Shown: piece after piece, positions 1 to 7,616 of the stretch
Numbering within the stretch: the first letter of the stretch is position 1
How the letters are laid out: every line of letters starts with the position of its first letter
Origin: a virus
IMG/VR virus record: IMGVR_UViG_3300020183_005970
Coordinates: 1-26,546 of that record
Length of the DNA stretch: 26,546 bases
Reading direction: 5' to 3' (one strand)
The notes under the pieces: generated by a model
What the model was told of the DNA's origin: nothing
What the model saw: the letters and a program-made list of their open reading frames with translations, nothing else
The model's database searches: none
Translations under genes and position numbers: made by a program

Positions 1-808
1 CGCTTTCGATTTCTTTTACAGTATATTCTGTGTGGGCGAGTTCAATCAGCCATTGTTCTCGATCTATATCGTATGGACGTTCGATATCCTGAATAGGGAT
101 CGACACCGGCCAGGCCATGCTGGATTCATCCACGATCGGACGTACACCCGCTATGGCTGCTAACACGCCGGGTCCGCTGTTATGATTGACCACGGCATGG
201 TATTGATTGTTCCAATCATAACTGTCATAGGTACCATCTAATCGTCGAGGATATATTATCTTGATATCAGGTAGAGAACCGTGCAGAGACACTGTATCTC
301 TGGGATGTGGTCTCACTGTGATGGGTCGATCTGTATATCGGCGTATCTCTTGTATGCGTTGCACCGTCCAAGCACGGAAATCTGTGATGTCCTGTGCCTG
401 CAGGCTGCGGCTGTGCTGTAAAGCTATCAGTATGTCTGGGTATGTCTGTGGATGTTTTAATGCGATGCCTAATTTCGCTGGACGGTCTGGATCCAGATCT
501 TGATCGTTGCCAAACCAGGCCCGACGATTGGTATGATTGAGACCGATACGCCATGTGCGACCTCGATTGAGATATCCCACATCGATCACTATGACCGGAC
601 GTCCTCGAGATCGATAATGCTCAAATACCCGGCGATTTTCTTTCATCCGACCATTCCAGAGCACTGACCAGATCACGGCACAATCCGCATCCAGAGAATC
701 TTTGTGCATGGTGATCCCATGCCAGATCATGCTGGCATGTACCGCAGACAGTATGGGTGCGGCATTGAGTGCGGCTTGGGTAGGAAAATACGCGGCAGTT
801 TTTATCAC
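1..808 (-). CDS. Partial glycosyltransferase-like protein, capsule-biosynthesis-like family (3' end outside window)
   Basis: This frame stays open from a GTG start at 808 to the left edge (269 codons) with no stop, so the gene is cut by the window. An in-frame stop lies five codons upstream, so GTG is the only reasonable start. The visible C-terminal half contains RPITVRPHP, then NHNSGPGVLAAIAGVRPIV, then a tail of the type WLIELAHTEYTVKEI. The same order of blocks occurs in the next two minus-strand genes (1675-2589 and the C-terminal part of 2586-4232), so the three are paralogues. The block pattern is reminiscent of KpsC/KpsS-type capsule sugar transferases. That assignment is inference, and no substrate can be named. 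The gene is separated from its paralogues by the only plus-strand gene in the window. Confidence 0.75.
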   Translation of the reverse strand, partial: MIKTAAYFPTQAALNAAPILSAVHASMIWHGITMHKDSLDADCAVIWSVLWNGRMKENRRVFEHYRSRGRPVIVIDVGYLNRGRTWRIGLNHTNRRAWFGNDQDLDPDRPAKLGIALKHPQTYPDILIALQHSRSLQAQDITDFRAWTVQRIQEIRRYTDRPITVRPHPRDTVSLHGSLPDIKIIYPRRLDGTYDSYDWNNQYHAVVNHNSGPGVLAAIAGVRPIVDESSMAWPVSIPIQDIERPYDIDREQWLIELAHTEYTVKEIES

Positions 809-814
809 TAAATA
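808..814 (+). promoter_or_regulatory. T4-late-like TAAATA box ahead of plus-strand glycosyltransferase
   Basis: CTAAATA on the plus strand, 27 bases before the ATG at 842, resembles the T4-type late promoter core TATAAATA. It lies in the only divergent intergenic gap of the window and overlaps the GTG start of the opposite gene by one base. The match is to a short motif only. Confidence 0.35.
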
Positions 815-841
815 TCCCTGTCACATAGTTATTCCGATTCC

Positions 842-1678
842 ATGCACCATACGATAATCACTACTTTCAACCAGTCAGGTCTCGAACGTTACGGTCAACG
901 CATGATCGATGCGTTTGATCGGCACTGGCCCATGGCGGTCAATCTGGTCGTATATGCAGAAAATTGCCGACCGACGGTGTCCAGCGATCGTGTACGGGTC
1001 CTGGACCTATTAGAGATCAGCCCGGATCTAGTCAGTTTCAAACAACAGCATGCAAACAATCCTGTAGCCAATGGGCAGGTGGCCAAAGACACCCAAGTAC
1101 CATTCAAAGATAATGCATTCAAATGGGACGCTGTGAGATTCAGCCACAAGGTGTTTTCAGTCATACACGCTTGCCAGAACATCGACAGCGATTGGATCAT
1201 CTGGCTAGACGCCGATACTGTGACCTTTAGAGATGTAGCCGACGGGTTCTTGGATTCAGTCTGCGACGTCACCGCCATGGCCTGTTATCTCGGGCGTCGA
1301 GAAAAATATCACAGTGAATGTGGCTGGGTCGCGTATAATCGACGACACCCAGATCTTGAGAATTTCGTAGGACGGTGGCGAGACCTATACATGTCCGGCA
1401 GTCTTTTCGACCTGCGAGAGTATCACGACAGTTTTGTGTTTGATGTGCTAAGGAAAGAGTTCCAGACACAGCGAAATACCCGTTTCCACAATCTCAGTCC
1501 AGAACTGCCCGGTAAAGGCCCTGGTCATCCTTTTATCGCTAGCCAGTTGGGTCTATACATGGATCACATGAAAGGTGACAAACGCAAGACGCTGGGGCAC
1601 AGTCTCGCAGATGACTTTGATCGCAATCAAGGGCTCAACAGTGATGTGCCTTACTGGCGGCAGGTATTTGGTCGCTAG
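842..1678 (+). CDS. Glycosyltransferase, GT-A-like, with DxD motif (only plus-strand gene)
   Basis: The protein has 278 residues, starting with MHHTIITTFNQSGLERYGQ. Residues 119-128 read WIIWLDADTV, the hydrophobic strand plus DxD metal/nucleotide-sugar site (D123-A-D125) of GT-A glycosyltransferases. The GHPFIASQLG and HSLADDF segments lie in the C-terminal half. No signal peptide or membrane segment is seen, so the protein is probably cytoplasmic and transfers a sugar within the surrounding decoration cluster. There is no good ribosome-binding site. A CTAAATA box lies 27 bases before the ATG on the same strand. The stop codon shares the four bases CTAG with the stop of the convergent gene 1675-2589. 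The sugar donor and acceptor are unknown. Confidence 0.8.
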   Translation: MHHTIITTFNQSGLERYGQRMIDAFDRHWPMAVNLVVYAENCRPTVSSDRVRVLDLLEISPDLVSFKQQHANNPVANGQVAKDTQVPFKDNAFKWDAVRFSHKVFSVIHACQNIDSDWIIWLDADTVTFRDVADGFLDSVCDVTAMACYLGRREKYHSECGWVAYNRRHPDLENFVGRWRDLYMSGSLFDLREYHDSFVFDVLRKEFQTQRNTRFHNLSPELPGKGPGHPFIASQLGLYMDHMKGDKRKTLGHSLADDFDRNQGLNSDVPYWRQVFGR

Positions 1679-2589
1679 CGGATTCGGTCACGCATGAAAC
1701 GCCAGGCCTGGCCGTCCGATAACTGTGATGTAGAGAAGTGACACTGGGCCAGTCGATGATAGAACCCTTCGCGATCTGGCAAGGGTGGATTTCCCAGCAA
1801 TGAAAGATCTGTGGCTGCATAGCCAAATGTCTGGCTACGCCCAGGATTAGGGTCAGTAACGAAAGTAGGAACACCCCAGAGTACACTGGCCACACCGGGA
1901 CTAGAGTTGTAGGCCACAGTGCACCAACTGCGATTGAGATCCTGTCGGAGATCAGAATTTTGGCTGATTTCCAAACGAGGCCATCGACGCTGTATCTCTG
2001 GCACCACCTTGGTACTGCTAGGATGCGGTCGTATCAAGATAGGACGTTGTGTATAGGCCCGGACCAGAGGAATCGTGGTTTCTAACCACTCAATCACTGA
2101 TACTCCATCCATGCTCCAACCGCCGTCTCTCTGCAGACACAGAGTCACACAGCGGCCGTCGTCTCTCCAGGCTCGTTCTTGGAATCCGTAAGACTGTTTG
2201 ATTTCTCCCCAGCGACTGGGATCAACGTCCTGATCAAAATAATAACCGGTAGTGGGAAAGATACCGTCTAGACTGTAGCGTAGATACCGATTGAAATCGC
2301 CGGGTTCCAGGAATCCAAATAGATTGCTGTCAATGACCAGGGTGTGTTGTCCGGACCGGCGTTGTTTTTTAATCACACGATGTCGTTGCTCCAGATGCGG
2401 TGCCTGCTTCATACCGATCCAACCTTGTAGGACTGCGATATCAGCATCCACTACGATGTTTACATCATCAATGACATAGGCTTCGTCGCCTGCGGCTTTT
2501 ACTCCTTGAGCAAAATTTTCTAATAGAGTCCTCTTAAACTCGTTCTTGCTTTTGCTGGGTATGGCCGAGAGATAGACAGCTATCTTCAT
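1675..2589 (-). CDS. Glycosyltransferase-like protein, paralogue of its neighbours
   Basis: The protein has 304 residues starting MKIAVYLSAIPSKSKNEF. I chose the ATG at 2589 because it forms an ATGA overlap with the stop of the upstream gene; a longer reading into that gene is possible but not supported. RPILIRPHP (residues 182-190), YNSSPGVASVLWGVP (227-241) and a C-terminal GQAW (293-296) match the same blocks in the partial gene 1-808 and in the C-terminal domain of 2586-4232. The N-terminal half (nucleotide-sugar or acceptor domain) is less conserved. The family looks like phage-borne capsule/LPS sugar transferases. Function is inferred from motif order and from position in a glycosyltransferase cluster, not from a catalytic signature. 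Confidence 0.75.
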   Translation of the reverse strand: MKIAVYLSAIPSKSKNEFKRTLLENFAQGVKAAGDEAYVIDDVNIVVDADIAVLQGWIGMKQAPHLEQRHRVIKKQRRSGQHTLVIDSNLFGFLEPGDFNRYLRYSLDGIFPTTGYYFDQDVDPSRWGEIKQSYGFQERAWRDDGRCVTLCLQRDGGWSMDGVSVIEWLETTIPLVRAYTQRPILIRPHPSSTKVVPEIQRRWPRLEISQNSDLRQDLNRSWCTVAYNSSPGVASVLWGVPTFVTDPNPGRSQTFGYAATDLSLLGNPPLPDREGFYHRLAQCHFSTSQLSDGQAWRFMRDRIR

Positions 2590-4232
2590 GCCTGCCCATT
2601 GAGCACGGCCCAGGCATAGCCGGTACGCATCTCTTCCACTGTGAACTGATGGTAAGCCAAGCAACGGAGGAGGGCCGTGACTTGGTCTAGATCTGGCCGG
2701 AAGGGTTTTTCTATCTGGGCAAAATCGTTGTTGGCCAACGGTGCGGCCGCGTTTGGGCCCATAGCGAAAACTGGTTTACCGTAGATCAGGCTTTCCACTG
2801 CCGCGATGGAATTGAACGTGACCATGCAATGCACATCCTGGCCCAAGGCCATCTCCATGGTATCCACGGTGGCCCGCACTTCTCTAGGCTGCTTGAGTCG
2901 CACTTCGATGGGTCGGTCGGTGTATTTTTTGATCTTGGCTATGGTTTCTGCTACCCAGGTCTCTTCATCGAGATCCCAATAGCTCATGGCCTTGGCACTG
3001 GGTGGACAGATCAAGATCTTGGATCCCGGAGTCATCGGACGTGCCCGCACCCGGGTGCGTTCCAATCTATCTGCTGGTCGTGGTTCGGTCGCACCCAACC
3101 ACTGCATGGCGTTCTTGGTGATCCTGTGATAATCCTTGAGTTTGCGATTGCCAAAATATCCAGTGTCGATATAGTAGTAATCACGTCCTTGTTCTTCACA
3201 GGCCTGCATGATCTTTTTCTTGGCTATGCTACGCAAGGCTATGGGATTAGTGGCCTTGGCCACGCGGTCCCATGGTGCCATACAACCAGCACTGCCTTGC
3301 ACAAATGCATGGACGATGCCGTCCCATTTCGCACCTTTGGTTTTCATTTTGTTTGTCAAGTCCTCTGCTTCGCTGATACCAGTGATCTGATTTCTCCGTA
3401 TATCAGTCAACCGATCTGTTATGCCCTGCTTGGAGAATGTGTCTCCGTACACACCACGAGGATCTTCCACGTAGGTCATGACATCTTTCAAAAGGTCTTT
3501 CCAGATTGGTGGCAGGTGTAGATCGTCAATGTCCACGTGATCATGGCTGACACAGGTCTCTAGCAGTGCAGATTCATATTCTTTCCACACGTCTGCATAT
3601 TCGCAGTCTCGATAGTTTTCAAACCAAGGACCACCTTCGGTGTAGTGCAAGGCCCTGGGCACCCCATCCCAGGGCTGGTGATACCATCCTACCAACCAAT
3701 TCCATTCCGGCTTCAACTCACCGATGTCGCTGTCGTCTAACCAGGAGAATCTGTGTAATTCTTGTCCGGTGGCATTGTTGATATGATAAGGAGTGAGCCA
3801 CTCATTCTTGGGATGGGCACAATTGAACAGCACCATGCTGGACCAATTCTTGCGTGGATAGTATTCTTGCTTCTTGCCGTCCATCTTGATGGTGTTCTGT
3901 GGGCGATAATCGTGCTTGACCAGCATCACGGCATAGCGATCGTCGGCCTGGCGTATCAGATCCTGTATGTCTCCCAACCACAGGAAATCACAATCGCAGA
4001 ATACGGCCCATCCTTTGTAGTCATTGAGTCGTGGCACCAAGAATCGGGTAAAAGTGAATTCGGTGCTGGCTTGCACATCTCTGGGCCTGGTGTATAGCAG
4101 ACTAGACCGCAGTTCGTCTTGCTTGAGCATGTATGTGTTCACGGGCTCCGAGGCGTTTCGATGTATGCTGTATTCGCAGACATCAGCTGCTATGGACTCT
4201 CGGCTGTCCCATCCTATGTACACATTGGTCAT
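2586..4232 (-). CDS. Two-domain glycosyltransferase: GT-A-type N-terminus plus capsule-biosynthesis-like C-terminus
   Basis: The protein has 548 residues. The start MTNVYIGWDSRES at 4232 overlaps the upstream stop as ATGA. The N-terminal ~240 residues have the layout of GT8-like sugar transferases: VYIGWDSRE at the start, then TEFTFTRFLVPRL, then GWAVFCDCDFLWLGDI with a DxD (D80-C-D82), then LHYTEGGPWF near 195-204. The C-terminal ~150 residues carry RPIEVRLKQP (from 440), TFNSIAAVESLIYGKPVF (472-489) and a final GYAW, matching the domain found alone in 1675-2589 and 1-808. The protein is therefore a fusion of two possible sugar-transferring modules. No signal peptide is visible. Acceptor unknown; a role in building a host-surface or virion glycan is inferred from the neighbours. 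Confidence 0.8.
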   Translation of the reverse strand: MTNVYIGWDSRESIAADVCEYSIHRNASEPVNTYMLKQDELRSSLLYTRPRDVQASTEFTFTRFLVPRLNDYKGWAVFCDCDFLWLGDIQDLIRQADDRYAVMLVKHDYRPQNTIKMDGKKQEYYPRKNWSSMVLFNCAHPKNEWLTPYHINNATGQELHRFSWLDDSDIGELKPEWNWLVGWYHQPWDGVPRALHYTEGGPWFENYRDCEYADVWKEYESALLETCVSHDHVDIDDLHLPPIWKDLLKDVMTYVEDPRGVYGDTFSKQGITDRLTDIRRNQITGISEAEDLTNKMKTKGAKWDGIVHAFVQGSAGCMAPWDRVAKATNPIALRSIAKKKIMQACEEQGRDYYYIDTGYFGNRKLKDYHRITKNAMQWLGATEPRPADRLERTRVRARPMTPGSKILICPPSAKAMSYWDLDEETWVAETIAKIKKYTDRPIEVRLKQPREVRATVDTMEMALGQDVHCMVTFNSIAAVESLIYGKPVFAMGPNAAAPLANNDFAQIEKPFRPDLDQVTALLRCLAYHQFTVEEMRTGYAWAVLNGQA

Positions 4233-4999
4233 GTCATGCGTCTTTCTATGTCTGATTCCTCGCAATTTTCACCGTACTGTATCTCTACGATCTTGAGCGG
4301 GTTAGGGTCCTCATTGACCAACTGGTGCCATTCGTGGGTGGCGACATGTAGATACTCGTGTCGCTTGTATCGATCACGCAGTTCCATGTCGGTAGAGGTC
4401 GTGCTCAGGGTGTATACCGTGGCTTCTCCTGAGGTCACCAACCAGAATTCTGCTCGTTGTTCGTGTCTCTGCATGCTGAGTGCGGCACCAGGATCCACGG
4501 TAAGTTCTTTGACTTTGACGCCAGGTGCTTCGTGTAATACACGGTAATATCCCCAGGGTCTGCGAGTCTGTGGTGCTTTCCATTCTTCCAAGATCCACGA
4601 TGAGGAATTGGCCTTGTCAAAACCACCTACTCCAAACACGAATTTCGTGTTGTCATCGGTCACGTCCATCTCGGGTATGTTTTCGTCGGTACGGTCACCA
4701 CCATTGGCGAATATGATCTGATCTTGTGGATAGCTCTGGCGCACCATCTGGATGGCCCGACGGGCCGTGCCATCTGTGTCATCGAAATCTATGACAAAAT
4801 CCACGCCCTGTATGTTGCGTATGATGTTGGCCCGTTCCGACAAAGGCATAAAACTACGGCCTTTTTTGCGGGTCAACCAGGCATCGCTGTTGACACCTAC
4901 CACTAGGATGTCTCCTAATTTCTGGGCCGCTTGGATGTAGGCCAGATGTCCAGAATGCACAGGATCAAAACCACCAGTTATCAATACTATTTTTTTCAT
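4229..4999 (-). CDS. Nucleotidyltransferase (HldE/RfaE-like) fused to mannose-6-phosphate-isomerase-type cupin
   Basis: The protein has 256 residues starting MKKIVLITGGFDPVHSGH. GGFDPVHSGH (residues 9-18) is the HxGH active site of cytidylyltransferase-like enzymes such as the adenylyltransferase half of HldE, which joins a nucleotide to a sugar phosphate. From about residue 147 the sequence changes to RPWGYYRVLHEAPGVKVKEL, then MQRHEQRAEFWLV (H179) and THEWHQLVN (H222, H225). This is the cupin of type II phosphomannose isomerase/GDP-mannose pyrophosphorylase. One polypeptide may therefore activate a sugar and isomerise or bind one. The start is preceded by a 20-base gap, has no close ribosome-binding site, and has a GTAAATA box five bases upstream. 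The gene is coupled by ATGA to the two-domain glycosyltransferase. Confidence 0.82.
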   Translation of the reverse strand: MKKIVLITGGFDPVHSGHLAYIQAAQKLGDILVVGVNSDAWLTRKKGRSFMPLSERANIIRNIQGVDFVIDFDDTDGTARRAIQMVRQSYPQDQIIFANGGDRTDENIPEMDVTDDNTKFVFGVGGFDKANSSSWILEEWKAPQTRRPWGYYRVLHEAPGVKVKELTVDPGAALSMQRHEQRAEFWLVTSGEATVYTLSTTSTDMELRDRYKRHEYLHVATHEWHQLVNEDPNPLKIVEIQYGENCEESDIERRMT

Positions 5000-5004
5000 G
5001 CTGA

Positions 5005-5012
5005 TATTTACG
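5005..5012 (-). promoter_or_regulatory. TAAATA box five bases before start of nucleotidyltransferase-cupin gene
   Basis: On the minus strand the sequence reads CGTAAATA, then five bases, then the ATG at 4999. It resembles the T4-type late core TATAAATA. At T4-like spacing, transcription would begin at or next to the start codon. Similar boxes precede several other uncoupled genes here. This is a motif match only. Confidence 0.3.
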
Positions 5013-5019
5013 TCATCCT

Positions 5020-5568
5020 CTATCCATAGAAACGGAAACCACGCTGTGCGTAGAAATATTCCATGCAAAACAAACGTTCTACCTGATAAGCATGGGGTTC
5101 GTTGATCTCTCGCGGATCATAGAAGGTAGGAGTCTGCTTCCAATCAAACCCGTACACATCCACTGATGCTGTTTCACAGTGATCTAGATAATCCAGTAGC
5201 ATGATACCGGTAGACGGCTTTTGTCCTTTGTGCAGCCCCAGACGCTCGTGCAGGATCTGTTTGTATTCGTCTGGGTAACCCAGTGTTCCTGATACTGGGG
5301 CATGTTTATTGGCCACCTGCATCATGTGAGAGATGTTGAATCCGCCCATGGATTCCTGATACACACGGGTCTTTTTCATGAAAGCATATTTGATGAATAT
5401 CAGAACGTCGGTCCTAGCACCGTGGCTTTCGGGCCTGTTCACCATGGCACCCAAGTTGATCCTGCATACCACGTCGTGAGAATCTATATCTGGTCCGTAT
5501 CTGAGATCGAACAGAGACGCGGCGTTGCCTACCACGGCCACGTTTCGATCTTGGAACCATGACTTCAT
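5020..5568 (-). CDS. GT29 (sialyltransferase)-like protein
   Basis: The protein has 182 residues. VAVVGNAASLFDLRYGPDIDSHDVVCRINLG (about residues 10-40, here described as a long block) resembles the large sialyl motif that binds CMP-sugar. KPSTGIMLLDYLDHC (117-131) resembles the small motif. H159-A-Y-Q-V-E164 fits the very short HxxxxE motif with the catalytic histidine. It is much shorter than eukaryotic GT29 enzymes (usually over 300 residues with a membrane anchor) and lacks any anchor, as expected for a phage protein. The start at 5568 is fixed by an ATGA overlap with the upstream methyltransferase. Transfer of a sialic-acid-like (nonulosonic) sugar is a family-based inference. No CMP-sialate synthesis gene is visible in the window. 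Confidence 0.7.
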   Translation of the reverse strand: MKSWFQDRNVAVVGNAASLFDLRYGPDIDSHDVVCRINLGAMVNRPESHGARTDVLIFIKYAFMKKTRVYQESMGGFNISHMMQVANKHAPVSGTLGYPDEYKQILHERLGLHKGQKPSTGIMLLDYLDHCETASVDVYGFDWKQTPTFYDPREINEPHAYQVERLFCMEYFYAQRGFRFYG

Positions 5569-6122
5569 CTGCGTGTCAGTATCACATCATATTTGCTGCC
5601 AAACAGCAGAGGATTTTTCTCTCTACGATCAAATTCTTCTATGCGTTCCCAGGCCATGCTCACGGGCATCACCGACAAGATACGATCTCGCCACCATGCG
5701 GGTTCTTCCACGATGAGATGTGCGTTCCGGCCATCGGGCAAGCGTTTCTTGGCCGGATGGCAAGCGATCCTAAGGAACGCACAGCGTTCGATCTTGCTGG
5801 CCAGCAATCGTAGCGTCTCGTCGAGATATTCGGGTTCGATGTGTTCTATAGCGTCTGTGCTTATGACAGCGTCAAAGGTCCTCGAAGGCATGTTGCTGTA
5901 AACAGGGTTGCCTGGATCATACCCCCAGCACTTGATCTCTGGGTGTTCTTTTTTCAGTTCTGCTATCAGGCCTCCCTTGCCACAACCAAAATCTAACACA
6001 GTAGTAGGTCGATATTCATCGAGGAATTTTCGTACCAATTTGTACTGTTTCCCATTAGCGAACTTGCCATTCTCATGCATGTTCTCCAGTTGTTGTTGAT
6101 AGTCTTTGTTTATGAGGCTCAT
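5565..6122 (-). CDS. Class I SAM-dependent methyltransferase
   Basis: The protein has 185 residues starting MSLINKDYQQQLENMHENGKF. Motif I, TVLDFGCGKGGL (41-52), and the post-motif segment GYDP, followed by FDAVISTDAIEHIEP (83-97), are the classical SAM-binding fold of small-molecule methyltransferases. The DAIEHI segment matches methyltransferases that act on metabolites rather than on DNA: no DPPY-type motif is present. Both ends overlap their neighbours as ATGA, placing the gene in the same operon as the oxygenase and the GT29-like protein. The substrate is unknown; methylation of a sugar or sugar-linked intermediate would fit the context. Confidence 0.82.
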   Translation of the reverse strand: MSLINKDYQQQLENMHENGKFANGKQYKLVRKFLDEYRPTTVLDFGCGKGGLIAELKKEHPEIKCWGYDPGNPVYSNMPSRTFDAVISTDAIEHIEPEYLDETLRLLASKIERCAFLRIACHPAKKRLPDGRNAHLIVEEPAWWRDRILSVMPVSMAWERIEEFDRREKNPLLFGSKYDVILTRR

Positions 6123-6853
6123 ATGGTGAATAACTTTCTGTCTTGATGTGCGTCGATGTTGACGTATCTACGCACGCAGTTCGCACCCTGTCTTGGTGTC
6201 ACGCCGTGGATGGTGTCGTGGGTGTTAAGGAACAAGATCATGGTGTTGGCCCGATATGGCACCGATCCTGCCTCGATCACATGATCTGTGTTGACTTCTC
6301 TGATGCCGGTGTATTCTGGTCGATCTATCTTTTTGCGGAACACATGTATGTCTCCACCTGTGCTGGCATCTTCGGGCTTTCGCATGTACAGCAGACCGGC
6401 GAACAGTTCTCGGCTGTTGTCGAGATGCGGAGTACGCACAGTTTCCTCCTGTAGACCATTGAGGACGAATTGCATCTCCATCTGCACCGTGCCCGGTTGT
6501 CCATGGTGTCTCTGAGACACCGGTGCCTGTTTAAGTGTGTCCAGCATGGTAGGATAGTATCGTTCCAAGGCCGGTTCAAAAAGATCCAGCACTCGATCTT
6601 TGAATGCCTGGCTGTTGTGATAGGCCACAAACTCCTGCCACAGCGGCGACACAGTTCCTGGAACAAATTCATGCTGACGATATCGTCGTGCCTGGAAACG
6701 TGTCTTTCCGTCTTGCATCATGTGCTGTTCGGGATATTCTGCTATCAATTGATCATAGAGTGTCTGTGGCAATGCATCGCGGATACAGAAGTAAGGACAA
6801 GGATCCTGTATGAGATCATCTTTGGTTATAGACTGTGTCACGTCAAGTTTCAT
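6119..6853 (-). CDS. 2-oxoglutarate/Fe(II)-dependent oxygenase
   Basis: The protein has 244 residues. The iron-binding facial triad is visible as H143-L-D145 (in RTPHLDNSRELFAGLLYM) and H216 (in NTHDTIHGVTPR). Basic residues downstream (R228/R229, in VRRYVN) suit 2-oxoglutarate binding. The double-stranded beta-helix pattern of the P4H/phytanoyl-type enzymes is consistent with the spacing of about 71 residues between the motifs. The enzyme would hydroxylate a substrate while decarboxylating 2-oxoglutarate. Such genes are frequent in aquatic T4-like phages. ATGA overlaps at both ends tie it to the methyltransferases on each side, so hydroxylation and methylation may act on the same molecule. 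The substrate is not evident. Confidence 0.82.
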   Translation of the reverse strand: MKLDVTQSITKDDLIQDPCPYFCIRDALPQTLYDQLIAEYPEQHMMQDGKTRFQARRYRQHEFVPGTVSPLWQEFVAYHNSQAFKDRVLDLFEPALERYYPTMLDTLKQAPVSQRHHGQPGTVQMEMQFVLNGLQEETVRTPHLDNSRELFAGLLYMRKPEDASTGGDIHVFRKKIDRPEYTGIREVNTDHVIEAGSVPYRANTMILFLNTHDTIHGVTPRQGANCVRRYVNIDAHQDRKLFTI

Positions 6854-7578
6854 TTGTACTTGTTCGCTATGTCGTCGTCGCTGATATTTTCCCCGCCATA
6901 CATGTGTTGGATAGGTATCTCGAATGGTGTGTCTCGCACCTTGCGGAATACCGCGGCCACCATGGGATCGCTTTCCCAGGCGTCGAGATCTAACTTACTT
7001 CTGTGGCCTTTGTTGCGGCCAAGATTGTTGACGTCTAGTTTATGCAAGTAAACAGCATCGCTGGATGCTATCCAAAGTTCTCTGAGTTCATAGCCATTCT
7101 GATTGGCCAGGCAAGGGAATAGATTGGGATTGTAGTTGAAGAATCCATGATCTACCCAACGATAGAATGGTAACACATGTATCATGAATCCGCCCGTACG
7201 ACATAGATCGTGTGCGTTCTTGAACACCATGTATTGGTTAAACACATGTTCACCTGTGCCGTTGTTTGTGACCAGGTCAAACTGTTCACGGAAGCCATAG
7301 GTCTTGGCTATGTCTACATTGAGATCCATGGCCACGGCATCACGTTCGGTATTGACATCTATGGCCAGGTATCGTTCAAACCCTAAACTGAGATACCAGT
7401 CCTTGGTTCCGCCAAGTTCTGCGGGAGGAACTATGCCCAGTTTCTGGTATATTTCTCCGCGTGCCTTGGTGTTTTTGAGAGTTTGATTGCCCAGTTCGAC
7501 CACAGTGGGCCGTTTGTCGGTTACAAGTTCTGCGGCTACAGAACCCACTGCTTTGGTTATTAGATTGCTGAATCCCAT
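6850..7578 (-). CDS. SAM methyltransferase-like protein
   Basis: The protein has 242 residues starting MGFSNLITKAVGSVAAEL. VVELGNQ (26-32) replaces the usual glycine-rich motif I. It is followed by YLAIDVN, and then by QFDLVTNNGTGEHVFNQYMVFKN, which matches the central part of methyltransferase domains (acidic SAM-binding residue, motif IV-like strand). The glycine-poor motif I makes activity less certain. A strong ribosome-binding site (GGAGG) lies just before the ATG, and a GATAAATA box lies 15 bases upstream. This start therefore looks like the beginning of a transcription/translation unit rather than a coupled gene. The downstream oxygenase is coupled by ATGA. Confidence 0.72.
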   Translation of the reverse strand: MGFSNLITKAVGSVAAELVTDKRPTVVELGNQTLKNTKARGEIYQKLGIVPPAELGGTKDWYLSLGFERYLAIDVNTERDAVAMDLNVDIAKTYGFREQFDLVTNNGTGEHVFNQYMVFKNAHDLCRTGGFMIHVLPFYRWVDHGFFNYNPNLFPCLANQNGYELRELWIASSDAVYLHKLDVNNLGRNKGHRSKLDLDAWESDPMVAAVFRKVRDTPFEIPIQHMYGGENISDDDIANKYK

Positions 7579-7593
7579 GTGACCTCCATGGGG

Positions 7594-7601
7594 TATTTAT
7601 C
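7594..7601 (-). promoter_or_regulatory. Putative T4-type late promoter core GATAAATA
   Basis: GATAAATA on the minus strand is one base from the T4 late consensus TATAAATA and sits in a 38-base gap between genes. At T4 spacing, transcription would begin about 10 bases before the ATG at 7578, just ahead of the GGAGG ribosome-binding site. This is the best-placed late-promoter candidate in the window. Confidence 0.5.
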
Positions 7602-7616
7602 TGGGCAGATTATGGG

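Noticed and set aside
621-824. 67-codon minus-strand frame near the left edge
   Set aside because: A different minus-strand frame is open from 808 to the window edge and carries the conserved glycosyltransferase-type blocks, so this one is a shadow.
895-1278. 127-codon minus-strand frame opposite the plus-strand glycosyltransferase
   Set aside because: The plus-strand reading has a clear DxD glycosyltransferase motif; the antisense frame has low-complexity Ser/Thr-rich sequence and no motif.
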